Origin: Streptomyces mangrovisoli
GTDB lineage: Bacteria > Actinomycetota > Actinomycetes > Streptomycetales > Streptomycetaceae
DNA length: 64,000 nucleotides
Direction of reading: 5' to 3'
Assembly: GCF_000974985.2 (NCBI RefSeq)
Contig: NZ_LAVA02000010.1
Coordinates: forward strand, 1 to 64,000
A program made the position numbers and the translations under genes. Positions 10,551 to 19,177 of the stretch are shown here, one piece after another. Each line of letters begins with the position of its first letter. The stretch's first letter is position 1. Below the pieces are notes generated by a model, which was given only the letters and a program-made list of their open reading frames with translations, did not search any database and had not been told where the DNA came from.

Positions 10551-11635
10551 GGGCCGATCCTTCCATGCATCCGAAAAATACGGTCGTACGCGGCGGCCAG
10601 CAGCTCGGTGTCGTGCCGCGGAGTACCGTCCCTCCGGGCCACCGGAGCCAGCTCGACCGCCGCTCCGAACCGCTTGGCGGCCTCGGTGAGCTCGGCGCGG
10701 TCGGGCACGGCGGCCTCGTCGGCCAGCACCACGTCCAGGGCGAGTTTAGGGGCGTGTCGGCCCAAAACCTCCAAATGACGCTGCGGGGAGAAGCCGTCGG
10801 TTTCTCCTGGCTGCGGAGCGAGGTTCAGCGAGAGTACCCGGCGCGCCCGCGTCTCCGTCAGCGCGTCCAGCAGTTCGGGCACCAGCAGATGCGGGATGAC
10901 CGACGAGAACCAGCTGCCGGGCCCCAGCACCACCCAGTCCGCGTCGAGCACCGCGGCGACCGCCTCCGGCACGGCCGGCGGGTCGTGCGGCACCACGTGC
11001 ACGGACTGCACCTCGCCCGGCGTCAGCGCCACCGTGACCTGGCCGCGCACCGACCCGACCTCGTCCGGCCGCTCGGGGTCGTGCCCCTTGACCATCGCCT
11101 CCAGCTCCAACGGCACCGCCGACATCGGCAGCACCCGCCCGTGCGCGCCGAGCAGCTTGCCCACCAGGTCCAGCGCCTGGACATGGTCGCCGAGCTGCTC
11201 CCACAGGGCCACGATCAGCAGATTGCCGACCGCGTGGTCGTGCAGGTCGCCCTGCGAGTGGAACCGGTGCTGGATGACCCGGGCCCAGGTCTGGCCCCAG
11301 TCGTCGTCGCCGCACAGCGCGGCCAGCGCCTTGCGCAGGTCGCCGGGCGGCAGCACGCCGAGCTCGTCGCGCAGCCGGCCGCTGGACCCGCCGTCGTCGG
11401 CGACCGTGACCACGGCCGTGAGATCGCCGGTGATCCGGCGCAGCGCGGCGAGCGAGGCGGACAGGCCCCGGCCGCCGCCGAGCGCCACCACCTTGGGCTG
11501 GGCGCCGCGGCGGCGCGGGCGGCCGCCGCGGGCCTGGAGCGGGCGGGCGGTGCGCGTCTCGGACAGCGCGCGTGCGGCGCGGCCCTCCGGCACCACCCGG
11601 CGCAGCCTGCTCAGCCGGGAAGAGCGTTCCGTCAT
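10541..11635 (-). CDS. YvcK/CofD-like gluconeogenesis factor
   Basis: A 364-residue member of the CofD-like family (YvcK, formerly UPF0052), proteins binding UDP-sugars and linked to gluconeogenic growth and cell-wall metabolism. The N-terminal nucleotide-binding loop reads [19 protein letters not shown] (about 49-67), followed by [13 protein letters not shown] and the family motif [19 protein letters not shown] near residue 240. The reading frame runs far upstream through rapZ, but the ATG at 11635 overlaps the rapZ stop as ATGA and gives the family length, so I chose it. The about 45-residue Arg-rich N-terminal extension is common in actinobacteria. Confidence 0.93.
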   Translation of the reverse strand: MTERSSRLSRLRRVVPEGRAARALSETRTARPLQARGGRPRRRGAQPKVVALGGGRGLSASLAALRRITGDLTAVVTVADDGGSSGRLRDELGVLPPGDLRKALAALCGDDDWGQTWARVIQHRFHSQGDLHDHAVGNLLIVALWEQLGDHVQALDLVGKLLGAHGRVLPMSAVPLELEAMVKGHDPERPDEVGSVRGQVTVALTPGEVQSVHVVPHDPPAVPEAVAAVLDADWVVLGPGSWFSSVIPHLLVPELLDALTETRARRVLSLNLAPQPGETDGFSPQRHLEVLGRHAPKLALDVVLADEAAVPDRAELTEAAKRFGAAVELAPVARRDGTPRHDTELLAAAYDRIFRMHGRIGPWR

Positions 11636-12678
11636 TCCCGTCCCATGTCCCGGTGGACGACCACCGTCTCCACACCCTCTGCGGCCAGGCGCGCGGCGAG
11701 CTTCTCCGACATGGCGACGGAGCGGTGCTTGCCCCCGGTACAGCCGATCGCGATCGTCACGTACCGCTTGCCCTCGCGGCGGTACCCGGCCGCGATCAGG
11801 CGCAGCAGCTCGGCGTAGCGGTCGAGGAACTCCTTCGCGCCGGGCTGGTTGAAGACGTACGACGCGACCTCCTCGTTGACGCCGGTGAACGGGCGGAGCT
11901 CCGGGACCCAGTGCGGGTTCGGCAGGAAGCGCATGTCCGCGACCAGGTCGGCGTCGACCGGCAGGCCGTACTTGAAGCCGAAGGACATCACGGTGGCGCG
12001 GAGCTCGGGCTCCTCCTCGCCGGCGAACTGCGCGTCCATCTTGGCGCGCAGCTCGTGCACGTTCAGGCTGGAGGTGTCGATCACCAGGTCGGCGTCGCCG
12101 CGCAGCTCGCGCAGCAGCTCGCGCTCGGCGGAGATGCCGTCGACGATGCGGCCGTCGCCCTGGAGCGGGTGCGGGCGGCGGACGGACTCGAAGCGGCGCA
12201 CCAGGGCGTCGTCGGAGGACTCCAGGAAGACGATCCGGCGGGTGACGCCGCGGCCGTCGAGGTCGGCGAGGGACTCGCGGAGGTTGTCGAAGAAGCGCCG
12301 GCCGCGGACGTCGACGACGACCGCGATCCGCGCCACGTTGCCCTGGGAGCGGGCGCCGAGCTCCACCATGGTGGGGATCAGCGCGGGCGGGAGGTTGTCG
12401 ACCACGAACCAGCCGAGGTCCTCCAGGCATTTCGCGGCCGTGGACCGGCCCGCCCCGGACATGCCGGAGATGATCACCAGCTCGGGGATGCCCGCGTCGT
12501 GCGTCCCCGCCGGTGTGACGTCCGTACTCACCTGTGCTCCGTCGTTCTCGGCGCCGTCCTGCTCGGCCTGGCGCGCGTTCCCGGCGCCATCCTGCTCGGC
12601 CTGGCGCGGCTGTTCCTCGCCCGTCTCGCTGTGCGCCCGTTCCGGCTCCGCTGCGGGCCGCTGCTCGTGCTCGGTCAT
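11632..12678 (-). CDS. rapZ: RNase adapter protein RapZ / nucleotide-binding YvcJ family
   Basis: P-loop protein of 348 residues. In enterobacteria RapZ guides RNase E to the GlmZ RNA; the actinobacterial role is not established. Walker A is GMSGAGRST (about 72-80), and the C-terminal domain carries the conserved [18 protein letters not shown] motif with the metabolite-binding fold. An acidic, Gln/Glu-rich N-terminal extension of about 65 residues (two AEQDGA repeats) precedes the domain. The start overlaps the uvrC stop by ATGA and the end overlaps the yvcK start, so translation is coupled along the operon. Confidence 0.95.
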   Translation of the reverse strand: MTEHEQRPAAEPERAHSETGEEQPRQAEQDGAGNARQAEQDGAENDGAQVSTDVTPAGTHDAGIPELVIISGMSGAGRSTAAKCLEDLGWFVVDNLPPALIPTMVELGARSQGNVARIAVVVDVRGRRFFDNLRESLADLDGRGVTRRIVFLESSDDALVRRFESVRRPHPLQGDGRIVDGISAERELLRELRGDADLVIDTSSLNVHELRAKMDAQFAGEEEPELRATVMSFGFKYGLPVDADLVADMRFLPNPHWVPELRPFTGVNEEVASYVFNQPGAKEFLDRYAELLRLIAAGYRREGKRYVTIAIGCTGGKHRSVAMSEKLAARLAAEGVETVVVHRDMGRE

Positions 12679-14864
12679 GTCTCCTGCCCCCGTCGGTCGT
12701 CAGGGGCGCCCGCGGTCACGGGCTCCCCGGAGGGGCCCGCCGGCCGGCCGGGCTCCTCCTCTTCCATGATCTCGCCAGTCGCCGTGTTCACGGCGGGTGC
12801 GGCCGGAGCCGCCTGGGCGAACGCCACGGCAATGGTCTCGGCCGTCTTGCGGCCGACGCCGGGGACCTCGCAGATCTGGTCGATTGTCGCGGATCGCAGC
12901 TTCTTCACCGAACCGAAGTGCTTGATCAATGCCTGTTTACGGGTCTCCCCCAGGCCCGGCACGTCGTCGAGGGGGCTCGAACGGAAGCGTTTGGCGCGCT
13001 TGGCCCGCTGGTAGGTGATCGCGAAGCGGTGGGCCTCGTCACGGACGCGCTGGAGCATGTAGAGGCCCTCGCTGGTGCGGGGCAGCACCACCGGGTCGTC
13101 GTCGCCGGGCAGCCAGACCTCCTCCAGACGCTTGGCGAGGCCGCAGACCGCGATGTCGTCGATCCCCAGCTCGTCCAGCGCCCGGCGCGCCGCGGCGACC
13201 TGGGGCCGGCCGCCGTCGACGACGACGAGCTGCGGCGGGTAGGCGAACCGCCTGGGCCGACCGTCCTCGTCCTTCAGGGCACCGAGACCGTCCCGCGCGG
13301 GCGTCGTCGTGCCGTCCGGCGCCGGGGCCGTGGTGTCCCCGCCGACGGCCATGCCGTCCGTGGTGTCCACGCCGACGGTCGCGCCGTCCGGCGCAGCGCT
13401 ACCGACGGTCGCCCCGTCCGTGACGGCCTCGGCGTCCTCGCCGTCCGTCCACTCGCCCGTGCGCTCCTTCTCGGCCAGATACCGGCGGAAGCGGCGGGTG
13501 ATCACCTCGTGCATGGAGCGCACGTCGTCCTGGCCCGCGAAGCCCTTGATCTGGAAGCGGCGGTACTCGCTCTTGCGGGCGAGGCCGTCCTCGAACACGA
13601 CCATGGACGCGACCACGTCGTCGCCCTGGAGGTGCGAGATGTCGTAGCACTCGATCCTGAGCGGGGCGCTGTCCAGGTCGAGGGCGTCGGCGATCTCCTC
13701 CAGGGCGCGCGAGCGCGTGGTGAGGTCGGAGGCGCGCTTGGTCTTGTGCAGCACGAGCGCCTGCTGCGCGTTGCGCTCGACGGTCTCCATGAGGGCGCGC
13801 TTGTCGCCGCGCTGCGGTATGCGCAGGGAGACGTGGGAACCGCGGCGGCCGCTCAGCCACTCCTGCACCGGGTCCACCGGCTCGGGCAGGGCGGGGACGA
13901 GGACCTCCTTGGGCACCGCGTCCCCGGTCTCCTCGCCGTAGAGCTGCTGGAGGGCGTGTTCGACCAGGTCACCGGTGGTGACCGCCTCCACCTTGTCGGT
14001 GACCCAGCCGCGCTGGCCGCGCACGCGCCCGCCGCGCACATGGAAGATCTGGACCGCCGCCTCCAGCTCGTCCTCCGCGACGGCGATCAGGTCGGCGTCG
14101 GTCGCGTCCGCGAGCACGACGGCGCTCTTCTCCATGGCCTTCTTCAGGGCCTCGATGTCGTCACGCAGACGGGCCGCCCGCTCGTACTCCATCTCCTCGG
14201 CCGCCTCCATCATCTGCGTCTCCAGGCGGCGCAGATAGGTGCCGGTGCGCCCCGCCATGAAGTCGCAGAAGTCCTCGGCCAGGTCGCGGTGCTCGTCGGC
14301 GGAGACGCGGTCCACGCAGGGCGCCGAGCACTTGCCGATGTAGCCGAGCAGGCAGGGGCGGCCGGTGCGGGAGGCGTTCTTGAACACGCCTGCCGAGCAG
14401 GTCCGCACGGGGAAGACGCGCAGCAGCAGGTCGACGGTGTCGCGGATCGCCCACGCGTGCCCGTACGGCCCGAAGTAGCGCACACCCTTCTTCTTGTGGC
14501 CGCGCATGACCTGGACCCGCGGATACTCCTCGTTCATCGTCACCGCGAGGTACGGGTAGCTCTTGTCGTCGCGGTACTTGACGTTGAACCGGGGGTCGTA
14601 CTCCTTGATCCAGGAGTACTCCAGCTGGAGCGCCTCCACCTCGGTGGACACGACGGTCCACTCGACGGACGCGGCGGTGGTGACCATCGTCCGGGTGCGC
14701 GGGTGCAGGCCCGCCAGGTCCTGGAAGTAGTTCGCCAGGCGCTGGCGCAGGCTCTTCGCCTTTCCGACGTAGATCACCCGGCGGTGCTCGTCGCGGAACC
14801 TGTAGACCCCGGGGGAGTCCGGGATCTCACCCGGCCTGGGGCGGTAGCTGGAGGGGTCGGCCAT
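12675..14864 (-). CDS. uvrC: UvrABC system protein C
   Basis: Nuclease that makes both incisions in nucleotide excision repair. The 729-residue protein has a GIY-YIG domain ([26 protein letters not shown], about 19-45), a Cys-rich stretch ([13 protein letters not shown]), a UvrB-interacting UVR motif (about 210-245), the RNase H-like endonuclease domain, and C-terminal tandem HhH motifs ([11 protein letters not shown] and [12 protein letters not shown]). A low-complexity insertion of about 65 residues (about 470-540; repeated DGATVG-like units) interrupts the endonuclease domain before [13 protein letters not shown]. The ATG at 14864 lies 7 nt after a TAGGGT -10, implying a leaderless message, and the upstream element resembles a damage promoter. 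First gene of the operon. Confidence 0.97.
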   Translation of the reverse strand: MADPSSYRPRPGEIPDSPGVYRFRDEHRRVIYVGKAKSLRQRLANYFQDLAGLHPRTRTMVTTAASVEWTVVSTEVEALQLEYSWIKEYDPRFNVKYRDDKSYPYLAVTMNEEYPRVQVMRGHKKKGVRYFGPYGHAWAIRDTVDLLLRVFPVRTCSAGVFKNASRTGRPCLLGYIGKCSAPCVDRVSADEHRDLAEDFCDFMAGRTGTYLRRLETQMMEAAEEMEYERAARLRDDIEALKKAMEKSAVVLADATDADLIAVAEDELEAAVQIFHVRGGRVRGQRGWVTDKVEAVTTGDLVEHALQQLYGEETGDAVPKEVLVPALPEPVDPVQEWLSGRRGSHVSLRIPQRGDKRALMETVERNAQQALVLHKTKRASDLTTRSRALEEIADALDLDSAPLRIECYDISHLQGDDVVASMVVFEDGLARKSEYRRFQIKGFAGQDDVRSMHEVITRRFRRYLAEKERTGEWTDGEDAEAVTDGATVGSAAPDGATVGVDTTDGMAVGGDTTAPAPDGTTTPARDGLGALKDEDGRPRRFAYPPQLVVVDGGRPQVAAARRALDELGIDDIAVCGLAKRLEEVWLPGDDDPVVLPRTSEGLYMLQRVRDEAHRFAITYQRAKRAKRFRSSPLDDVPGLGETRKQALIKHFGSVKKLRSATIDQICEVPGVGRKTAETIAVAFAQAAPAAPAVNTATGEIMEEEEPGRPAGPSGEPVTAGAPDDRRGQET

Positions 14865-14871
14865 GTCTCAC

Positions 14872-14893
14872 ACCCTACTGGCGAGGGGTGACA
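14872..14893 (-). promoter_or_regulatory. uvrC promoter, degenerate PafBC/RecA-NDp-like
   Basis: TGTCACCC, 8 nt, then TAGGGT ending 7 nt before the uvrC ATG. The spacing fits TGTCRGTG-N8-TAnnnT exactly, but the GTG of the upstream half is CCC. The -10 and a leaderless start are convincing; damage control is only suggested. The rest of the gap to 15279 shows nothing else recognisable except a short GTGTT/AACAC inverted repeat near 15085-15108. Confidence 0.5.
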
Positions 14894-15279
14894 CTCCGGC
14901 GGGGCTGTGGACAACCTCCGGCGTCGGTGCGGGGAGGGGCCGGCGACGGTGTCCGTGCGCCTCCCGCCCGACCGGGCAAGGGGTGGGACGCGTGGGGCCG
15001 GCACGCGCCGGAGTGCGCCGGGGGCGGGCGGGGCCGTACGGGGGGCGCTGCTCGGCCAGGTGCGCCCGCGCGGCCGGGACCAAGGTGTTGTCGGGGCAGG
15101 GTCAACACGCTTCAATGCGGGGGAACTCGGGGCCACGCGCCGACGCGGGGGAAACCGGGGGCCGCGTCGCGCACGGCCTGCGTGCGGTTCGGCCCGTGCC
15201 CCGGATCCGCGGGGGACGGCCCCGGCCACCACGCGACGGTCCGACCAGCCGTCGCGAGCATTCACAGAGAGGCGCCTGC

Positions 15280-16227
15280 ATGCGGCATGCCATGGAGCAC
15301 GCGGACCCCGCCGCCGCGGACCTGGACTCGGCTCTGCAAGGCGGCCCCTTCCACGTCGCGCTGCGCGCCGCCATCGCCGCCCGCGGACTGCCCCTCCAGC
15401 GCGTGCAGCACCATCTGTCCCGCCGCGGGGTGAAGGTGGGCGTGACCAGCCTGAGCTACTGGCAGCAGGGCGCACGACGCCCGCAGCGCCCCGAGTCGCT
15501 GCGGGCGGTACGGGCTCTGGAGGAGATACTCCAGCTGCCGGAGGAGTCGCTGATCCGGCTGCTCGCCGAGGCCGACGAGCGGGCGGCCGCCCAGCGCCCC
15601 GCGGCCCGCTCCTACCGCGCCCTGCTGGAGGCGTCCGACGTGCTCGGCCGGCTGCTGGCCGAACTGGAGTCCGCACCGGACGGCGGCCTGCACACCCTCG
15701 CCCACCACGAGCGGGTCCGGATCGGCGCCCGGCGCGAGCTGGCGGCGCGCGAGTCGCACCACATCGTGCGGGCCCACCGCGACGGCGTCGACCGCTTCGT
15801 CGCCGTCCACCACGGCGACCCCGGCTGCGCCCCGGACCGGATGGCCGTGCGCGCCCTGGACAACTGCCGCACCGGCCGGGTGCTGTGGCACCGCGAGACC
15901 GGCGTGCTCGTGGCCGAGCTGCTCTTCGACACGCGGCTGCGCTCCGGCGACACCTTCCTCTTCCGCTACGGCGTCGAGGACGGCACCGCGGGTGTCTCCC
16001 GCGAGTACGCCCGCGACTTCGGTCTGCCGGGCGGCCAGTACGCGCTCCAGGTGCGATTCGACGGCGGCACACTGCCGGTGCGCTGCCACCGCTTCACCCA
16101 GCCCTCGGCGGCCGCGCCGCGCAGCGGCCGGCAGGACCTGGCCCTCAGCGGCCTGAACCGCTCGGTGCATCTGGTCGAGCCCCGGGTCCGCTCGGGGATC
16201 GTGGGCATCGGCTGGGACTGGGAGTGA
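15280..16227 (+). CDS. Putative helix-turn-helix protein of unknown function
   Basis: A 315-residue cytosolic protein I do not recognise as a named family. Residues about 20-85 (ALRAAIAARGLPLQRVQHHLSRRG, then SLSYWQQGARRPQRPES and LEEILQLPEESL) look like an XRE-type helix-turn-helix adapted to choose promoters or bind DNA. The remainder is beta-rich with no catalytic motif I can identify and ends with the conserved-looking VEPRVRSGIVGIGWDWE. The frame is open upstream, but the ATG at 15280 has AGAGAGG 7 nt before it; MEHAD at 15292 is an alternative. It converges on the Rieske gene with a gap of 3 bp. Probably regulatory, by inference only. Confidence 0.7.
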   Translation: MRHAMEHADPAAADLDSALQGGPFHVALRAAIAARGLPLQRVQHHLSRRGVKVGVTSLSYWQQGARRPQRPESLRAVRALEEILQLPEESLIRLLAEADERAAAQRPAARSYRALLEASDVLGRLLAELESAPDGGLHTLAHHERVRIGARRELAARESHHIVRAHRDGVDRFVAVHHGDPGCAPDRMAVRALDNCRTGRVLWHRETGVLVAELLFDTRLRSGDTFLFRYGVEDGTAGVSREYARDFGLPGGQYALQVRFDGGTLPVRCHRFTQPSAAAPRSGRQDLALSGLNRSVHLVEPRVRSGIVGIGWDWE

Positions 16228-16230
16228 GCG

Positions 16231-16656
16231 TCACTTCCGCGGGCCGGCCACGATCCTGCCGTTCTTCGCCTGCACGGACAGCTCGGTCAGCGGCTCGGTG
16301 GCCGGGGCCCGCAGCACCTTGCCGGTCCGCGCGTCGAACTCGCTGCCGTGGCAGGGGCAGATCAGGGTGGTCCCCTCCAGTTTGTTGATCGCGCACCCGG
16401 CGTGCGTGCAGATCGAGCTGTGCGCCGTGAGGCTGCCGTCCGCGGCCCGGCCGACCACCACGTTCTCGTCCCGGTACAGCTTGGCGCCGCCCTTCGCGAC
16501 CGCGCTCTCCGGGCCGAGGTCCACGGGCGCCGTCGGCGTGGCCGCCGCGTCGCTCCCGCCGCCCGTCGAACAGGCGGCCAGGCCGAGCCCGGCGACGGGG
16601 GTGAGCGCCGCCGCGCCCAGGACGGTACGACGGCTCGTGGGGGGTCGGCCGGGCAT
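16231..16656 (-). CDS. Rieske [2Fe-2S] lipoprotein with Tat signal
   Basis: A 141-residue exported iron-sulfur protein. The twin-arginine signal (SRRTVLGAAAL) ends in a lipobox, GLAACS, so it is likely moved folded through Tat and lipid-anchored at Cys about 29. The Rieske domain (about 50-138) has both ligand boxes, CTHAGC and CPCHGSEFD, giving two Cys and two His ligands. A Ser/Thr/Asp-rich linker follows the lipobox. It is not beside cytochrome bc genes, so it is likely a standalone electron carrier or an oxygenase-like ferredoxin. Divergent from the LacI gene across 239 bp containing a palindrome. Confidence 0.9.
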   Translation of the reverse strand: MPGRPPTSRRTVLGAAALTPVAGLGLAACSTGGGSDAAATPTAPVDLGPESAVAKGGAKLYRDENVVVGRAADGSLTAHSSICTHAGCAINKLEGTTLICPCHGSEFDARTGKVLRAPATEPLTELSVQAKNGRIVAGPRK

Positions 16657-16793
16657 GAGCGTTCTCCAGTGGTTCCGCCCGGCGCGCGGCCGGGCCGTGA
16701 CGCGCGGGCCCCGAGACGACGCGCGCCGGATGTGATCGGTGCACGCCGACGATAGCCGCTGCGAGCGAGGCGGGTTGGACCGGGTTGCCCGGA

Positions 16794-16819
16794 CGTAAAC
16801 GCTTGCGCAAGCGTTTACG
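16794..16819. promoter_or_regulatory. 26-bp perfect palindrome, likely LacI-family operator
   Basis: CGTAAACGCTTGC is followed immediately by its exact reverse complement, ending GTTTACG. The A/C-CG-style half-sites (AAACGCTT / AAGCGTTT) are typical of LacI/GalR operators. It is 77 bp upstream of the LacI gene and 138 bp from the divergent Rieske start, so it fits autoregulation of the regulator-kinase pair. Confidence 0.85.
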
Positions 16820-16895
16820 CCCCCTGTCGGATGCGGTACGGTCCCGGGCGTGGCGGCCGGGGTCCCGGTCGCCGTGGCGCCGGGAAGGGAGCGCG

Positions 16896-18062
16896 ATGCC
16901 CACCATGGCCGACGTCGCGCGGGCCGCCGGTGTGTCCGTGGCGACCGTCTCGCACGTGCTGAACGGCACCCGCCCGGTGCTCCCGCACACCCGGCAGGCG
17001 GTACTCGACGCCGTGGAGACCCTGGGCTACACGCCCAACACCCTCGCCCGCTCCCTGGTGACCGCGAGGACCCGCTCCATCGGCCTGGCCGTGTCGGCGA
17101 TCAGCAACCCGTACTTCACGGAGATCCTCCAGGGCGTGGAGGCCTGCGCCCTGGAGCACGGCTACAGCCTGCTCATCGCCGATCCGCACGACGATCCCGA
17201 GCACGAGCGCAAGGTCGTCCACCTGTTGCACGAGCGCCGCGTGGACGGCCTCATCGTCGCCCCGTCGGCCCGGCCCGACGCCCTGCTCGCCTACCTGCGG
17301 CGGCACCGGGTGCCGACCGTGCTCCTCGACCGGGTGGTGGACGAGGACGAGGACCGGCGAGACGGCGAAGAACGGTACGAGAGCGAGGACCGGCGAGACG
17401 GCCAGTACCGGCACGGCGGCGAGGACCGGCACGGCGACGGGAGGGGCTCGGGCGGCGCCGGGGACGCGGGTGGTGCGCCCTTCGATCAGGTGGCCGCCGA
17501 GAACGTCGCCCCCATGGCCCGGCTCGTCACCCATCTGGCAGACCTCGGGCACCGCCGGATCGGGCTGGTCGCGGGCCTGCCCGGCCTCAGCACCACCACC
17601 GAGCGCGTCGCCGGCCACCGGCACGGCCTCGCGGCCGCCGGACTCCCCCACGACGAGCGGCTCGTGGTCTGCGGCGACTCGGCCGTGGACGGCGGCGAAC
17701 GGGCCGCCGAGGCCCTGCTCGACCTCGCCGCCCCGCCTACGGCGCTCGTCACCGCCAACAACGCCATGACCATCGGCGCCCTGCGCGCCCTGCGCCGGCG
17801 CGGCCTGTCCGTGCCGGGCGACCTCGCCCTGTGCTGCTTCGACGACTTCGCCTGGGCGGATCTGTTCGCGCCCCGGCTCACCGCGATCGCCCAGCCCAGC
17901 CGGGAGATCGGCGCCGAGGCGGTGCGTGTGCTGCTGGACCGGCTCGCCTCGCCGGACCGGCCCGCCCGCACGGTCCGGCTGCCGTGCGCCTTCGTGCACC
18001 GCGACTCCTGCGGCTGCCCGGACGAGCCGTCCCCCGAGCAGTCCGGGCCGGTCCTCACCTGA
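16896..18062 (+). CDS. LacI/GalR-family transcriptional regulator
   Basis: A 388-residue sugar-responsive repressor. The N-terminal LacI helix-turn-helix is textbook (MADVARAAGVSVATVSHVLNG, with hinge YTPNTLARSL), followed by a periplasmic-binding-like effector domain (SIGLAVSAISNPYFTEI to the C-terminus). Between residues about 150 and 195 an Asp/Glu/Arg/Gly-rich low-complexity insert of about 45 residues with repeated DRRDG and EDR units interrupts the effector domain, unusual for the family. The ATG at 16896 has GGAAGGGAG upstream. The downstream sugar kinase starts 95 bp after its stop; the palindrome at 16794 is the likely operator for both. The effector sugar is unknown, perhaps a ketose given the kinase. 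Confidence 0.93.
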   Translation: MPTMADVARAAGVSVATVSHVLNGTRPVLPHTRQAVLDAVETLGYTPNTLARSLVTARTRSIGLAVSAISNPYFTEILQGVEACALEHGYSLLIADPHDDPEHERKVVHLLHERRVDGLIVAPSARPDALLAYLRRHRVPTVLLDRVVDEDEDRRDGEERYESEDRRDGQYRHGGEDRHGDGRGSGGAGDAGGAPFDQVAAENVAPMARLVTHLADLGHRRIGLVAGLPGLSTTTERVAGHRHGLAAAGLPHDERLVVCGDSAVDGGERAAEALLDLAAPPTALVTANNAMTIGALRALRRRGLSVPGDLALCCFDDFAWADLFAPRLTAIAQPSREIGAEAVRVLLDRLASPDRPARTVRLPCAFVHRDSCGCPDEPSPEQSGPVLT

Positions 18063-18157
18063 CGCCCCCGAGAGTCGGACCTTCGTCGAAGCCCCCGGGA
18101 GCCCGACCTCCCCAAGAGCCCGCCCTCCCCGAAACTCCCCGAGAAAGGAACCGTCCC

Positions 18158-19069
18158 GTGATCGTCGTCGCCGGTGAGGCCCTGATCGATCTCGTCCCGC
18201 AGGGCACGGGCGCCCTCGCGACCCTGCGGCCGGCGCGCGGCGGCGGCCCGTACAACACGGCCGTGGCCCTCGGCCGCCTCGGCTCCCCCACCGCCTTCTG
18301 CTCCCGCGTCTCCTCCGACGCGTTCGGCGAGGCCCTGATCGACGGGCTGCGGCACGCGGGGGTGGACGTCTCCGCCGTGCAGCGCGGTCCCGAGCCGACC
18401 ACACTCGCCGTCGCCACCCTCGACGGGCACGGGTCCGCCTCGTACTCCTTCTACGTCGACGGCACCGCCGACCGGCTCTTCGCGGCGCCCGCCGCGCTCC
18501 CGGCCGGGACCCGCGCGGTGTCCTTCGGCACCTGCTCCCTCGTCCTGGAACCCGGCGCCGGCGCGTACGAGGAGCTGCTGCGCCGCGCCGCCGCCCAGGG
18601 AGTGTTCACGACGCTCGACCCCAACGTCCGGGCCGGGCTGATCCCGGACGCCGACGCCTACCGCGCGCGATTCCTCGGCTGGCTGCCGTCGGTGTCCCTG
18701 CTGAAGCTGTCCGCGGAGGACGCCGAGTGGCTGGGCGGCAGCCCGCGCGAGTGGCTGGCCGCCGGTCCCGCGGCCGTCGTCGTCACCCGGGGCGGCGACG
18801 GCCTGAGCGTGTTCACGCGGGACGGCGCCGAACACTCGGTGCCGGGCGAGAAGACCGACGTGATCGACACGATCGGGGCCGGTGACACGGTGAACGCCGC
18901 CCTGCTGCACGGCCTGCGCGTCCAGGACGCCCTCTCCCCCGCCGCGCTCGCCGCCCTGGGCGCGGACGGCTGGACACGGCTGCTGCGGTTCGCGGCCCGC
19001 GCGGCGGCCGTCACCTGCTCCCGGGCGGGCGCCGAGCCGCCGTACGCCTCGGAGCTGGGCGCGCTGTAG
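18158..19069 (+). CDS. PfkB-family carbohydrate kinase, fructokinase-like
   Basis: ATP-dependent ribokinase-family sugar kinase of 303 residues. The PfkB fold begins IVVAGEALIDLVPQ, shows the substrate-side GGGPYNTAVALGRLG (signature 1, about 28-42), the ATP-side VVVTRGGDG and the catalytic anion hole DTIGAGDTVNAALLHGL (signature 2 with catalytic Asp, about 240). GTG start with GAGAAAGGAA upstream. It shares the LacI regulator's operon and stops before a bidirectional hairpin. Fructose is the likeliest substrate from sequence character, but this is inferred; no transporter is linked. Confidence 0.9.
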   Translation: MIVVAGEALIDLVPQGTGALATLRPARGGGPYNTAVALGRLGSPTAFCSRVSSDAFGEALIDGLRHAGVDVSAVQRGPEPTTLAVATLDGHGSASYSFYVDGTADRLFAAPAALPAGTRAVSFGTCSLVLEPGAGAYEELLRRAAAQGVFTTLDPNVRAGLIPDADAYRARFLGWLPSVSLLKLSAEDAEWLGGSPREWLAAGPAAVVVTRGGDGLSVFTRDGAEHSVPGEKTDVIDTIGAGDTVNAALLHGLRVQDALSPAALAALGADGWTRLLRFAARAAAVTCSRAGAEPPYASELGAL

Positions 19070-19105
19070 CGACGTAGCGATAGAGCGACGTACGAGATGA
19101 CGAAA

Positions 19106-19141
19106 GCGGTGTCCGGCGGGGTTTTCCCCGCCGGACACCGC
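19106..19141. terminator. Bidirectional hairpin between kinase and uvrA
   Basis: Perfect 16-bp stem (GCGGTGTCCGGCGGGG and its complement) around a TTTT loop, flanked by A-rich and T-containing ends. It lies 36 nt after the kinase stop and 36 nt after the convergent uvrA stop, so it can serve both. Confidence 0.9.
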
Positions 19142-19177
19142 CTTCTCACTGCCGCCGTCCTGCCGTACCTCCTGCCG

